Made by a program: the position numbers and the translations under genes. Shown here one piece after another: positions 44,685 to 54,155 of a stretch of 64,000 bases of DNA (position 1 is its first letter; each line of letters starts with the position of its first letter). Location: the NCBI RefSeq assembly GCF_014287955.1, contig NZ_JACOPD010000001.1, forward strand, positions 434,001-498,000, in the 5' to 3' direction. The DNA is from Lachnospira hominis (ex Liu et al. 2021). Lineage in GTDB: Bacteria; Bacillota; Clostridia; Lachnospirales; Lachnospiraceae. Below the pieces are notes generated by a model. The model ran no database searches, had not been told where the DNA came from, and saw only the letters and a list, made by a program, of their open reading frames with translations.

Positions 44685-47483
44685 TTAACTTCTCTTTCTT
44701 GAACGAGCCTGTGCAAATAATACATACGCTGCACCAAGCATTGCTGCTACCATTAATGACATCATCATTACAACTGCCATCATACCCATATCACCTGTAT
44801 TTGGTGATGAACCTTCTGCAGCTGGTTTTTCTGCTTCAGGTGCTGCTGGCTGATTATTATCTGTGTTGCCAGGTGTTGGTTCTGGGTCTGGTGTTGAAGG
44901 TGTAAGCTTATCAATAACAGCCTCTTCCATTACATGTCCGCAGACTGTACATTCTTTGTGCTTGCTTCCTGCTTCTTCTTCTGTTGCTTCCTTGTCTACT
45001 ATCCACTCACCTGCTGTATGTAATGCCTTAATATCAATTTTTGCAGCGTCTTCTGCTGTAAGAATTGTAACGCCTTCTGCTCTTGCTGATGTATCAACTG
45101 CTGTTCCATCAGGTGTATGTGTATTATATTCATAATAATGAGCATCTTTTACTTTTGCATTCATATCTTTGTAAGCAACAGGATCAATCATATTTGCAGA
45201 CTCAACTTCTGTGTTAAGCCATGTAACTGTTCCTGCTCCCCATGCACGTGCAAGAATATTCTTTGACGTAGCTTTGAGACCAGTTGATGATGTTGTAACA
45301 ATCTTACAATTGTTAAATATATATCCATGCTTACCCTTTGCCTTAGAAGCAACAATGTAACTTGCTACTGCTTCCTTATCGCTGTAGCTGTACATGCTTA
45401 ATGTACATTCGTCAAATACAGGATTACCGTCACCACAGATATAATCAGTAGTTCCCTCAATTACACAGTTTTTAAAATATGAAACTTCCTGTGCATCACC
45501 TGTATAAACTGTATCCTGACTGCTAAGGAACTTACAATCCTTATATTCTGTATCATCAGCCTGGATATAGATAACTGCCGCTCTCTCTTTAGCTGCTTTA
45601 GAACGAACATCAATATTTTCTGTTGTTCTGGCCGTACATGCAGGAGCTACATTCTTATCTGCACCATCTGCAAGTTCTTCCTGTGTGAGATATCTGTTAA
45701 GAGAATTTTCAAATGTAATATTCTCAGCTTTGAATCCCTTTGCATTTGCAAAAAGATTTACCGTTGAACCCCAATGTCCCGGATTCTGCTCAACTGCTGT
45801 CTTATAATATTTATCAACTGCCCATGCTTCATCATAATATGAACCATTTTTTCCATCAGTTGTTTTCTTTGCACTATAATAAGAGAATCCAACGCCATAA
45901 TACCATGTGATTGTTGAACCACTCTCTTTTGCACTCTTAATTGTTATATTAGGAGTATCTACTATTACCTGCTCTCTGTATAAATCATCAGTAAGGACAA
46001 CTGTTACTCTCTCATCCTTACTTCTTTCCATTCTTGCAATATACTTAACTGCATCTGCAATCTTTTCAAACTTCTGACCTGCACCTACCTTAACTTCTGC
46101 TTCATAAGCAACTGCTGATGTATCTTCAGGTGCATTAAGATATACGTCATTAGACACTGCTGTATTACCAACACTTACATGATCATATGCTGTATATCCT
46201 TCACATTCAACAGATGTCTCATATTCACCTGCACGAAGCTTTACACTATATGATTTTCCTGAAACATCAAAAGTATATGTGTAATCAGGAGTATCCATAT
46301 TCTTAAATGTTATCTTTGTTACATTAGCATTCTTCTTATCAGAAGTAACAAATGAACCTTTAACATCAACAACCGGCTTCTTTGATGCATTAATTGCAAC
46401 ATCTGAATATTTGCCTTCGGCCTTATTAATTTTTTCTGTTACTTCATAATCATCTGCATTTTTAATTACAACTGCATAATCCTTATCAGGAACAATATAT
46501 TCCTGTGCATATGTATAATTACCATCAGCTGTCTTTGTAAGTGATAATGTTACTGTATCAAGGGATGTATCATCAGGTACTAATTCTACAGCAACATCAC
46601 CTTTTAATGCAGCATCAGGCACTCCTGTAAATGTACCTGCTACTGTGGCTACAGGTGCTTCAACAGCTTTAAAATTAACTTCTGCTGTCGCTGAATTACC
46701 TGTAAGGGTAAATTTATTAGCATCATTTGTATCATCAACTTTAGAGCCTGCCTTTGTAATTACTGCAACATAATTAGTATTACCGGCTATTCTCTTTAAT
46801 ACTGCTGTATACTTTCCTGAAGCATCAATATCAGCAATAACAACTGCTGCTTTATCATTATCAAGATTCTTGAACTTAATGCTCTTAACTCCTCTTTGTA
46901 CAGCATTTTCAACTGTACCGCTTACTGTGACAGAATTAATCGGATTATATTCATCAATTGTAATAGTCTTTGCTTTAATATCACCATTAGAAACTAATGC
47001 AAGATATTTCTTTCCTTCAACTGTTCTGATATAATCGTCAATATCGTCAACTGTAACAGTTGTACCCTTTGATGACATTGCAACATTATATGTAGTATCT
47101 TTAGTATTATCACCAAAAATTACAAGTCTGTCCGGCTTATCACCATTACAAGTCATTGTAACAGTGGCCTTTGTTGTATCATCCTTAATCGGAAAATATA
47201 ATACATTTCCGTTACGGAATCTTAATGTTCCATCATTACTTACTCCTGAACCTGCTGTCTTTCCTAAAATAATTCCATAATTATCCGGAAGAACTGCTCC
47301 TACAGTTGTAACATTACTCCACTTTCCTGACTTAGTGAAGTCATACGTAGTTGTTGTCTTTGTAATCTCAGGTTCTGCAGCTTTTACACTTAAAAGCCCT
47401 GTCAGACCTGAAGGCATTGCTGTCACCGCAAGCAATGCTGTAAGAACAACAGCCATAACTCTTTTTAATGAACGAAATTTCAT
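44685..47483 (-). CDS. Secreted, wall-anchored pectin methylesterase (CE8)
   Basis: The 932-residue product has a signal peptide (about 1-35, ending VKA). The next 420 residues hold a carbohydrate-binding-like domain and several fibronectin/carboxypeptidase-regulatory-like beta repeats. The CE8 beta-helix spans about 465-790, with conserved QDTVY, GTTDYICG near 680 (catalytic Asp) and ARAWG (Arg and Trp of the active site). After an HTAGEWIVDKEAT.. CTVCGHV repeat comes a Pro-rich linker, SPNTGD, a membrane helix and a basic RSRKRS end, a (S/P)PxTG-like sortase signal. It removes methyl groups from pectin so that the neighbouring lyase can act. Confidence 0.9.
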   Translation of the reverse strand: MKFRSLKRVMAVVLTALLAVTAMPSGLTGLLSVKAAEPEITKTTTTYDFTKSGKWSNVTTVGAVLPDNYGIILGKTAGSGVSNDGTLRFRNGNVLYFPIKDDTTKATVTMTCNGDKPDRLVIFGDNTKDTTYNVAMSSKGTTVTVDDIDDYIRTVEGKKYLALVSNGDIKAKTITIDEYNPINSVTVSGTVENAVQRGVKSIKFKNLDNDKAAVVIADIDASGKYTAVLKRIAGNTNYVAVITKAGSKVDDTNDANKFTLTGNSATAEVNFKAVEAPVATVAGTFTGVPDAALKGDVAVELVPDDTSLDTVTLSLTKTADGNYTYAQEYIVPDKDYAVVIKNADDYEVTEKINKAEGKYSDVAINASKKPVVDVKGSFVTSDKKNANVTKITFKNMDTPDYTYTFDVSGKSYSVKLRAGEYETSVECEGYTAYDHVSVGNTAVSNDVYLNAPEDTSAVAYEAEVKVGAGQKFEKIADAVKYIARMERSKDERVTVVLTDDLYREQVIVDTPNITIKSAKESGSTITWYYGVGFSYYSAKKTTDGKNGSYYDEAWAVDKYYKTAVEQNPGHWGSTVNLFANAKGFKAENITFENSLNRYLTQEELADGADKNVAPACTARTTENIDVRSKAAKERAAVIYIQADDTEYKDCKFLSSQDTVYTGDAQEVSYFKNCVIEGTTDYICGDGNPVFDECTLSMYSYSDKEAVASYIVASKAKGKHGYIFNNCKIVTTSSTGLKATSKNILARAWGAGTVTWLNTEVESANMIDPVAYKDMNAKVKDAHYYEYNTHTPDGTAVDTSARAEGVTILTAEDAAKIDIKALHTAGEWIVDKEATEEEAGSKHKECTVCGHVMEEAVIDKLTPSTPDPEPTPGNTDNNQPAAPEAEKPAAEGSSPNTGDMGMMAVVMMMSLMVAAMLGAAYVLFAQARSRKRS

Positions 47484-47521
47484 TAATAAAGCCCTCGCTT
47501 TCCCTTTTTTTTACATAGCTT

Positions 47522-47538
47522 TTACAAAGCTTTTGTAA
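47522..47538. promoter_or_regulatory. TTACAAA-GCT-TTTGTAA dyad in the pectinase/AraC divergent region
   Basis: A perfect 7-3-7 dyad lies 40 nt before the methylesterase start. Its half TTACAAAGC occurs again at 47633-47641, near the AraC-type regulator side. Either may be a binding site for that regulator. No other feature is seen in 47484-47762. Confidence 0.4.
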
Positions 47539-47762
47539 TGACAAGGCTATCACACTTATACCAGGTGTTCTACCTATTTTTAGAGGAAGTTAGTATTGAT
47601 TACAGTTTTTTTTAGGTTTATAATATAATATATTACAAAGCAACAAAAAAAGCTGTTATATAATTTGGTCATTTTAAACAAAACAATTAAGAGCACTCTG
47701 TGCAATTTTCCAAAGTCAGCACAGAAGCCGCATTTTACATTTATAGAATAAAAGGAGGACTT

Positions 47763-48584
47763 ATGGCTTCACCAAACAGATTTGAAATATCCGAACAGAC
47801 ACATGGTGCTAATTTTGCAATGTATAACTTTCATTCCCATTCATGGTATGAAATTTTTTATCTGCAATCCGGGCAATGCACTTTTTATATACAGGACAAG
47901 ACATATCTGATGAAAAAAGGCGATATTGCAGTTATTCCTCCTGATATTTTGCACAAAACAGCATACCTTGCAGAAGTAAATAAAAGATTATGCATAGAAT
48001 TTTCCGCAAACTACATACAACCTGTTATTTCCATGTTTGGAAATGAAACTCTTGACAGCCGGCTATTTACAGTTCTTCATAATAGTACAGAAAACACGGC
48101 TTTTCTTGATTCGCTTATCCTTAATATGATAAATGAATATAAGCAGCGTGATTATATAAGTCCTGCATTTTTAAATGTTTATTTTCAGGAATTTATACTG
48201 CGTCTCATGCGTGGAAGTATCCCGCTTGACGGACGCACGATTGATTTTAATAACTCAAGCAATACAATGCAGCTTGCCGTTGATTATATTAATGAAAATT
48301 TTCAGAGCCGGCTCACACTCTCAGATATTGCAGAACGTTTTCACCTGAATCCGTCATATTTTTCAAAGAGATTTAAGACGGTAATCGGAACCGGCTTTAA
48401 AGAATACATCAATAATCTTCGTATAACAAAATCAGAAAAAATGCTGCTTGAGACTAATAAAAATATTACAGAAATTGCGTTTGAATGTGGATTTGAAAAC
48501 AGTAATTATTACGGAGATTCATTTAAACAAAAAAATGGTGTTTCACCTACCGAGTACCGGAAACTTAAAGGAAATATCAAATAA
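47763..48584 (+). CDS. AraC-family regulator of the pectinase locus
   Basis: The start is ATG 47763, just after AGGAGG; an upstream GTG in frame has no such site. The 273-residue product has an N-terminal cupin ligand domain (about 10-100, HSHSWYEIFYL, KKGDIAVIPPDILHKTAY) and a C-terminal pair of helix-turn-helix motifs (about 175-270, LTLSDIAERFHLNPSYFSKRFK and ITEIAFECGFENSNYYGDSFK). Divergent arrangement with the secreted pectin methylesterase gene suggests that it senses a pectin-derived sugar or uronate and activates this locus. The ligand is an inference. Confidence 0.9.
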   Translation: MASPNRFEISEQTHGANFAMYNFHSHSWYEIFYLQSGQCTFYIQDKTYLMKKGDIAVIPPDILHKTAYLAEVNKRLCIEFSANYIQPVISMFGNETLDSRLFTVLHNSTENTAFLDSLILNMINEYKQRDYISPAFLNVYFQEFILRLMRGSIPLDGRTIDFNNSSNTMQLAVDYINENFQSRLTLSDIAERFHLNPSYFSKRFKTVIGTGFKEYINNLRITKSEKMLLETNKNITEIAFECGFENSNYYGDSFKQKNGVSPTEYRKLKGNIK

Positions 48585-48704
48585 AAATATACGATTTTAT
48601 TCTTGACACATTACTTCTGCAATGATAATATTTTACAAAACATGGTTCATGAATAATCTTTTTTGAACCGAATATAATTAAATATGACTGTTATTTTATT
48701 ATCA

Positions 48705-48802
48705 ATATCAGGGAGTAGTCCACATCTTAATTAATATAGATGTTGTGCCGTTCGTCATCCCGCTGCTTACAGCCGGTCGGCACACTTATGGTGACAAGAC
48801 TT
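48705..48802 (+). ncRNA. Probable yybP-ykoY-type (Mn2+) riboswitch
   Basis: Upstream of the P-type ATPase gene are the conserved pieces of the yybP-ykoY aptamer. GGGAGTAG is at 48711-48718, a GTGCCG...CGGCAC stem (48745-48783) contains CGTCATC and CAGCCGG, and the closing ACAAGAC segment ends near 48800. It is followed at once by a long terminator hairpin that shares the closing strand, the usual OFF structure. This class binds Mn2+ and often controls Mn exporters and P-type ATPases. The outer P1 stem is not clear by eye. Confidence 0.65.
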
Positions 48803-48874
48803 TTATTGCATATGTATATATGATGTATAACTATTGTATACATCTATGTATTTGTGCAATAAAAGTCTTTTTTT
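48796..48874 (+). terminator. Riboswitch expression-platform terminator
   Basis: AAGACTTTTATTGCA (48796-48810) pairs perfectly with TGCAATAAAAGTCTT (48855-48869), followed by T7. An inner GATGTATA/TATACATC hairpin fills the loop. The left arm overlaps the aptamer closing strand, so ligand binding can free the read-through form. Promoter-like TTGACA at 48604 and TATAAT at 48673 lie upstream of the aptamer. Confidence 0.88.
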
Positions 48875-48938
48875 ATACTCTTTTTTGATATGTAATAAAA
48901 ATGTAACTTGCAGCCATAGCCGCAAAGAAAGGAGTTTT

Positions 48939-51599
48939 ATGAAAACAAAAAATTATTGGTCCCTTGCATCTGCTGATATTATCAGTGAACTTGGCTCAGG
49001 TCCGGACGGACTTAGCAGTAATCGTGCCAGACAGCTCCTGCTTGAAAAAGGAGAAAATGTACTTGACGAACAGAAACCCGACAGCATTATAAAAGTGTTT
49101 TTCAGCCAGTTTTGTGACCTTTTAATAGTAATACTGCTTATCGCAGCACTTATTTCTATGTTTTCAGGTAATATTGAAAGTACAATTGTAATATTTCTGG
49201 TTCTCATAATGAATGCGGTATTAGGAACAATCCAGCATGTCAAAGCACAGCGTTCACTTGAAAGCCTGAAACAGCTCTCATCACCTTCGGCAAAAGTCAT
49301 ACGTGATGGCAGTGTAATTGAAATTCATTCAAAAGACATAGTTCCCGGCGATATTATAATGCTTGAAGCCGGTGACTTAATCGTTGCCGACTGCCGTATC
49401 ATAGAAAGTTTTTCCCTGCAGGTAAATGAAAGTGCTCTCACAGGTGAATCTGCCAATGTTGACAAATTTAATGATATCCTCGGTAATGACACGCCTCTTG
49501 CCGACCGCACAAACATGGTCTATTCTGGCAGTCTGGTAACATACGGAAGAGCCAGAGTAATCGTTACATCAACCGGCATGGATACTGAAATCGGAAATAT
49601 CGCAGGTCTTATGAATTCAGTTAAAGAAAGAAAAACTCCTCTTCAGGTCAGCCTTGATGATTTCAGCAAAAAACTTGCCATAATGATTATGATTATATGT
49701 GGACTGGTATTTGCCTTATGTCTTGTGCGTAAAATGCCTATGCTCGATTCAATGATGTTCGCTGTTGCACTTGCAGTTGCTGCTATTCCTGAAGCATTAA
49801 GTTCTATCGTTACAATCGTCCAGGCTATGGGAACACGCAAAATGGCAAAAGAAAATGCAATTATTAAACAATTAAAAGCTGTTGAAAGTCTTGGCTGTGT
49901 ATCCGTAATATGCTCCGATAAAACAGGCACACTTACACAGAATAAAATGACTGTGCAGAATATCTACATCAACTCCGAAGAAATATCACCTGAACAGCTT
50001 GACATTTCCCTGCCGCTTCACCGGTATCTTCTTTATGATGCAATACTTACAAACGATTCATGCATAACCGATGGCAAATGTATTGGAGATCCTACTGAAT
50101 CGGCACTCCTTGAAATGTTAAAAAAAGTACCTTTTGACGGTACTGACAACTCATTTAATGAAAATCACATACGCAATCACATGCAGCGTATTGAAGAACT
50201 GCCATTTGACTCTGTAAGAAAACTGATGAGCACCAAATACTATATTCACAATGTTCCTACTGTTCTCACAAAAGGTGCAGTGGATGTACTGTTAGACCGC
50301 TGCAGCTTTATACGTGATAATGATGGCGTCCGCAAAATAAATAGCAGCGATATAGATTCTATAAAACAGCAAAATGAAGTTTTCTCAAGAAAAGGCCAGC
50401 GTGTCCTTGCTTTTGCATACAAAGAATGCCATGAGCCACTTAATTTTGAGAATGAAAATGACTTTATTTTTATCGGTCTTATATCGATGATTGACCCGCC
50501 ACGTCCAGAGGCAGTTCAGGCGGTAAAAGATGCACGCCGTGCCGGAATAATGCCAGTTATGATTACCGGCGACCATAAAATAACTGCCTCTGCAATCGCC
50601 GAAGCTATCGGAATATTCAGGCAGGGGGACATTGCTGTAACAGGAAGCGAGCTTGATTCAATGAGCGATGAAGAACTTGATTCAAAGCTTGAAAAAATAA
50701 GTGTATATGCCCGTGTATCACCTGAAAACAAAATTCGTATTGTTGAAAGATGGCAGAACAAAGGTCGTATTGTTTCAATGACCGGCGATGGCGTAAACGA
50801 TGCACCGGCACTTAAAAAGGCTGATGTTGGTGTTGCCATGGGAATTACAGGTACAGAAGTTTCCAAAGATGCATCCGACATGATTCTTGCTGATGATAAT
50901 TTTGCAACTATTATAAAAGCAGTGACAAACGGCAGATGTGTTTACCGCAATATCCGCAATGCAATACTGTTTCTTTTATCAGGAAACATGGCAGCCATAC
51001 TCGCTGTACTGTATACATCAATTGCCGGTCTTCCTGTTCCTTTTGCTCCTGTACAGCTTCTGTTCATTAATCTGCTCACAGATTCGCTTCCGGCAATCGC
51101 AATTGGAATGGAACCGGTTGACGACTCACTGCTTGATGAAAAACCGCGTGATCCTTCACAGGGAATACTCACAAAATCATTCCTTTTCAGGATTATCGGT
51201 CAGGGATTTCTTATTGCAATCGCAGTAATGACAGCTTATTATATGGGATACAACAATTCCGTTTTTGCACAGGGTGCACAAACAGCAGCCAATCCCGCAC
51301 TTGCAATGACTATGGCATTTGCAACGCTTACTCTTGCAAGACTTTTTCATGGTTTTAACTGCCGCACTGACAAACCAATTTCAAAAGCAGGACTTTTCTC
51401 GAATATTTACAGCGTAAGTGCTTTTTGTGCCGGTGTATGCCTGCTCATCATGGTATTAGCCATCCCGTTTCTGGGAACACTGTTTTCTGCTGTAACCCTT
51501 TCAAAGATGCAGCTGCTTCAAATTATAATTCTTGCTTTTGTTCCTACAATGACCATACAGATTTTAAAATCTGTCTCATATATGATTAAAAATCACTGA
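48939..51599 (+). CDS. P-type (IIA) cation-transporting ATPase, probable Mn2+ exporter
   Basis: I start it at ATG 48939 with AAAGGAG directly upstream; earlier in-frame codons lie in the leader. The 886-residue product is a P-IIA ATPase: N-terminal cation-ATPase domain, actuator LTGES near 169, M4 motif PEAL, phosphorylation site SDKTGTLTQNK near 326, nucleotide domain, hinge TGDGVNDAPALKKADVG near 615 and six C-terminal helices with NLLTDSLPAIAIG in M6. Such pumps are often called Ca2+ ATPases. The Mn-type riboswitch and the likeness to lactococcal YoaB suggest Mn2+ export. A terminator follows. Confidence 0.9.
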   Translation: MKTKNYWSLASADIISELGSGPDGLSSNRARQLLLEKGENVLDEQKPDSIIKVFFSQFCDLLIVILLIAALISMFSGNIESTIVIFLVLIMNAVLGTIQHVKAQRSLESLKQLSSPSAKVIRDGSVIEIHSKDIVPGDIIMLEAGDLIVADCRIIESFSLQVNESALTGESANVDKFNDILGNDTPLADRTNMVYSGSLVTYGRARVIVTSTGMDTEIGNIAGLMNSVKERKTPLQVSLDDFSKKLAIMIMIICGLVFALCLVRKMPMLDSMMFAVALAVAAIPEALSSIVTIVQAMGTRKMAKENAIIKQLKAVESLGCVSVICSDKTGTLTQNKMTVQNIYINSEEISPEQLDISLPLHRYLLYDAILTNDSCITDGKCIGDPTESALLEMLKKVPFDGTDNSFNENHIRNHMQRIEELPFDSVRKLMSTKYYIHNVPTVLTKGAVDVLLDRCSFIRDNDGVRKINSSDIDSIKQQNEVFSRKGQRVLAFAYKECHEPLNFENENDFIFIGLISMIDPPRPEAVQAVKDARRAGIMPVMITGDHKITASAIAEAIGIFRQGDIAVTGSELDSMSDEELDSKLEKISVYARVSPENKIRIVERWQNKGRIVSMTGDGVNDAPALKKADVGVAMGITGTEVSKDASDMILADDNFATIIKAVTNGRCVYRNIRNAILFLLSGNMAAILAVLYTSIAGLPVPFAPVQLLFINLLTDSLPAIAIGMEPVDDSLLDEKPRDPSQGILTKSFLFRIIGQGFLIAIAVMTAYYMGYNNSVFAQGAQTAANPALAMTMAFATLTLARLFHGFNCRTDKPISKAGLFSNIYSVSAFCAGVCLLIMVLAIPFLGTLFSAVTLSKMQLLQIIILAFVPTMTIQILKSVSYMIKNH

Positions 51600-51607
51600 T
51601 AAAAACA

Positions 51608-51660
51608 GGACTGTTGCTTTGATTGATTTAAAACAATCACAACAACAGTCCCATTCTTTT
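51608..51660. terminator. Bidirectional terminator after the ATPase gene
   Basis: GGACTGTTG and CAACAGTCC flank an inner GATTG/CAATC pair; T-runs follow on both strands. It separates the ATPase gene from the convergent ABC transporter operon. Confidence 0.8.
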
Positions 51661-51687
51661 TCAATTCTTTTTCAATTCTTCTTTAAT

Positions 51688-52449
51688 TTACACATTAAGA
51701 TGTGACAAAAATGCTTTTGTTCTCTCATTTTTTGGATTACCGATTACTTCCTCGGCACTACCCTGCTCGACAATAACTCCACCATCCATAAATATTACCC
51801 TGTCTGCAACTTTTCTCGCAAAGTCGATTTCATGTGTAACTATAACCATTGTCATCTTCTCTGCGGCAAGGTCTTTTAATACTTTAAGAATTCCGGCTGT
51901 TATTTCCGGGTCAAGTGCCGATGTAGGCTCATCAAAAAACAGAATCTGCGGATTCATTGCCAGTGCCCTTGCAATGGCGACTCTTTGCTGCTGGCCTCCT
52001 GATAACTGGCTCGGATAACTGTCCTCTTTACTCTCAAGTCCCACTTTTTTAAGAAGTGCTCTTGCTGTCTTTTCTGCTTCTTCCTTTGACTTTCCCTGAA
52101 CATGTACAGGTGCATCAATAATATTTTTCAATACTGTATAATGTGGAAAAAGATTGAAATTCTGAAACACAAGACCAAACTGGCTCTTCACTTCAAGCAT
52201 TTCTTTCTTGCCAACATATGAAGTGTTCTCATCAGGTTTATTTGTTGTGGCATATTTTCCCCCATAACAAAGAGTTCCTTTATCCATTGTTTCAAGAAGT
52301 GTGGCACATCTTAAAAATGTTGATTTTCCTGAACCTGAAGGTCCGATTATCGCCACTACTTCACCTTTATTAACATCTAACGAAATATCTTTAAGCACTT
52401 CAAGCCCGCCAAAGCTTTTCTGCACATTTTTCATTTCAAGCAGCTTCAT
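51688..52449 (-). CDS. Amino-acid ABC transporter ATP-binding protein
   Basis: The start is set at ATG 52449 with GAAGGA at 7 nt; the frame is open for seven more codons, which are unlikely to be used. The 253-residue ATPase has Walker A GPSGSGKST, Q-loop FGLVFQNFNLFPHYT, signature LSGGQQQR and Walker B ILFFDEPTSALDPE. The FPHYTVLKNI sequence and size place it in the polar amino-acid (GlnQ/HisP) type. It is 57 nt after the fused binding protein/permease gene and completes that importer. Substrate is not known. Confidence 0.93.
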   Translation of the reverse strand: MKLLEMKNVQKSFGGLEVLKDISLDVNKGEVVAIIGPSGSGKSTFLRCATLLETMDKGTLCYGGKYATTNKPDENTSYVGKKEMLEVKSQFGLVFQNFNLFPHYTVLKNIIDAPVHVQGKSKEEAEKTARALLKKVGLESKEDSYPSQLSGGQQQRVAIARALAMNPQILFFDEPTSALDPEITAGILKVLKDLAAEKMTMVIVTHEIDFARKVADRVIFMDGGVIVEQGSAEEVIGNPKNERTKAFLSHLNV

Positions 52450-52506
52450 ATACTCATCCTTCCCGTGCATTTACACAATACACATCTTAAATAATCACAA
52501 ATAATC

Positions 52507-54036
52507 TTAATACTTCATTTTGTTTTCAAGTTTCTCCATGCCATATGCAACTACAAAGTTAAATATGTAATAGAAAAGACCTGCAACAAAAAGTGGCATA
52601 ATGCTTGTCTGTGCCGCCGCAATCTGTTTTGCAAGTGTAAACATTTCTGTGTATGCAAGTGCAAATGCAAGCGATGTATCTTTTACAAGTGTAATTACTT
52701 CATTTGTAACTGGTGGAAGCACAATTTTTACCATCTGCGGAAAAATAATTCGTACAAATGTCTGTGTTCTTGAATAGCCAAGAACTGCTGCTGCCTCATA
52801 CTGGCCTTTTGGAACCGCTTCTATTCCCGAGCGGTAAATCTCTGCAAAATATGCCGCATAATTAAGTGAAAATCCTATAATTACAGCGTAAAACCTGTAA
52901 CTGTTAGAAAGTGACATTCCGAAAAGATAATACGGTCCGAAAAATACTACAAGAAGCTGCAGCATAAGCGGCGTGCCACGCATAATTGAAATATATATTC
53001 TTGCTATCCAGTTAAGTACTTTTAACTTTGAACGTCTTATAAATGTAATAACAAGTCCAAGCGGAAGTGAGAATATAAGTGTAAGCACAAATATACCAAG
53101 TGATGCAAGCATTCCTGATAAAAGCTGTCTTAATATATCAAGCATATTGTCTAAAAATCCGGTTTTTTCTTTAACAGTATCCTCCGCTTTCATAACAGAA
53201 TCTGTTCCCGGCTGTCCAAGACATGCAGACTCCTCAAGTCCCCATTTCTGAACAATTGAATCAAACGAGCCATCAGCAAGCATCTCTTCAAGTGTTTCCT
53301 GAACCTGATTTCTTAACTGCGTATTGCCCTTCTTAAAGCCGACACCATATTCCTCGCTTGAAACATGCTCGTTAAGAATTGTAAATGTATCACCACGCGA
53401 CTCAACTTCATACTTTGCAACACCTATATCCATACATACCGCATCTGCAGAACCGGCATCAAGATTAAGAAATGCACTGTTGTAATCTCCAACCTGCTGA
53501 AGCGACTTAAAACTTGCTGCAAGCCTGATATTTTCCTCGTCGGCATCTTCTCCTGTAAATGCTGCAAGTGCCGATGAATCAGACTGTACTATAACATTTT
53601 TACCTGCAAGATCAGAAAGCTTTGTTATTCCTGAATTTTTCTTTACAACCACAACCTGTGAATTGTCTACATAAGCAGTTGACCACGTATATTCCTTTTC
53701 ACGTCCGTCCATTGTAAAACCGTTCCAGATACAGTCAATCATACCTGAATTAAGTTCCATATCCTTGCTTTCCCATTCAATAGGCTGCTTTACAAGTGTC
53801 CAACCATTTCTTGAACATACCTCTGCTGCAAGGTCAAGGTCAAATCCGACATACTCTCCGCTGTCATCTTTGTATCCATACGGCGGAAATTCCGCATCAA
53901 AACCTACCGTAAATGTATCCCCGCTGTTTTTTGCCACGTTACTGTCATTCTTTTTACTGCCGCAGCCGGTAATCACACCTGCCATTACAGCTACAAGAGC
54001 CGCAGCCATAATAAGTTTTTTCAAAATCGCCTTCAA
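52507..54036 (-). CDS. Amino-acid ABC transporter: fused substrate-binding protein and permease
   Basis: The start is a TTG at 54036 with GGAG 7 nt upstream; it gives a normal signal sequence, MKAILKKLIMAAALVAV, with a lipobox-like ITGCGS. The 509-residue product joins a family-3 solute-binding domain (about 40-265, TVGFDAEFPPYGY, GFDLDLAAEV) to a permease (about 290-509) with the EAA loop EAVPKGQYEAAAVLGYS and five helices. Binding-protein/permease fusions (GlnP type) are known in Firmicutes. The lipobox Cys would anchor the binding part outside, as would the permease itself. It is encoded with its ATPase as a complete importer. Confidence 0.92.
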   Translation of the reverse strand: MKAILKKLIMAAALVAVMAGVITGCGSKKNDSNVAKNSGDTFTVGFDAEFPPYGYKDDSGEYVGFDLDLAAEVCSRNGWTLVKQPIEWESKDMELNSGMIDCIWNGFTMDGREKEYTWSTAYVDNSQVVVVKKNSGITKLSDLAGKNVIVQSDSSALAAFTGEDADEENIRLAASFKSLQQVGDYNSAFLNLDAGSADAVCMDIGVAKYEVESRGDTFTILNEHVSSEEYGVGFKKGNTQLRNQVQETLEEMLADGSFDSIVQKWGLEESACLGQPGTDSVMKAEDTVKEKTGFLDNMLDILRQLLSGMLASLGIFVLTLIFSLPLGLVITFIRRSKLKVLNWIARIYISIMRGTPLMLQLLVVFFGPYYLFGMSLSNSYRFYAVIIGFSLNYAAYFAEIYRSGIEAVPKGQYEAAAVLGYSRTQTFVRIIFPQMVKIVLPPVTNEVITLVKDTSLAFALAYTEMFTLAKQIAAAQTSIMPLFVAGLFYYIFNFVVAYGMEKLENKMKY

Positions 54037-54055
54037 TTTTTTTCTCCTTTATCAA

Positions 54056-54071
54056 AAACTATGAGAAATAC
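54056..54071 (-). repeat. Partial copy of the leader motif
   Basis: AAACTATGAGAAATAC differs by one base from the 24042 copy. On the minus strand it lies 19 nt before the TTG start of the binding-protein/permease gene. It is the shortest of the three copies. Confidence 0.4.
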
Positions 54072-54114
54072 TTCCCGTCGGCTTCCATAAACCGCCCTGT
54101 GCGTACATAAAATA

Positions 54115-54140
54115 AGCTGTGGCACTATACTGCCACAGCT
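54115..54140 (-). terminator. Terminator after the small gene at 54156
   Basis: AGCTGTGGCA and TGCCACAGCT form a perfect 10-bp stem with a 6-nt loop, followed by TATTTTAT on the minus strand. Confidence 0.7.
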
Positions 54141-54155
54141 GCCACCATTCAGATA

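Noticed and set aside
48939..51599. Naming the P-type ATPase as a Ca2+ pump
   Set aside because: The family signature cannot separate Ca2+ from Mn2+. The upstream Mn-type riboswitch favours Mn2+, so I left the gene symbol empty.
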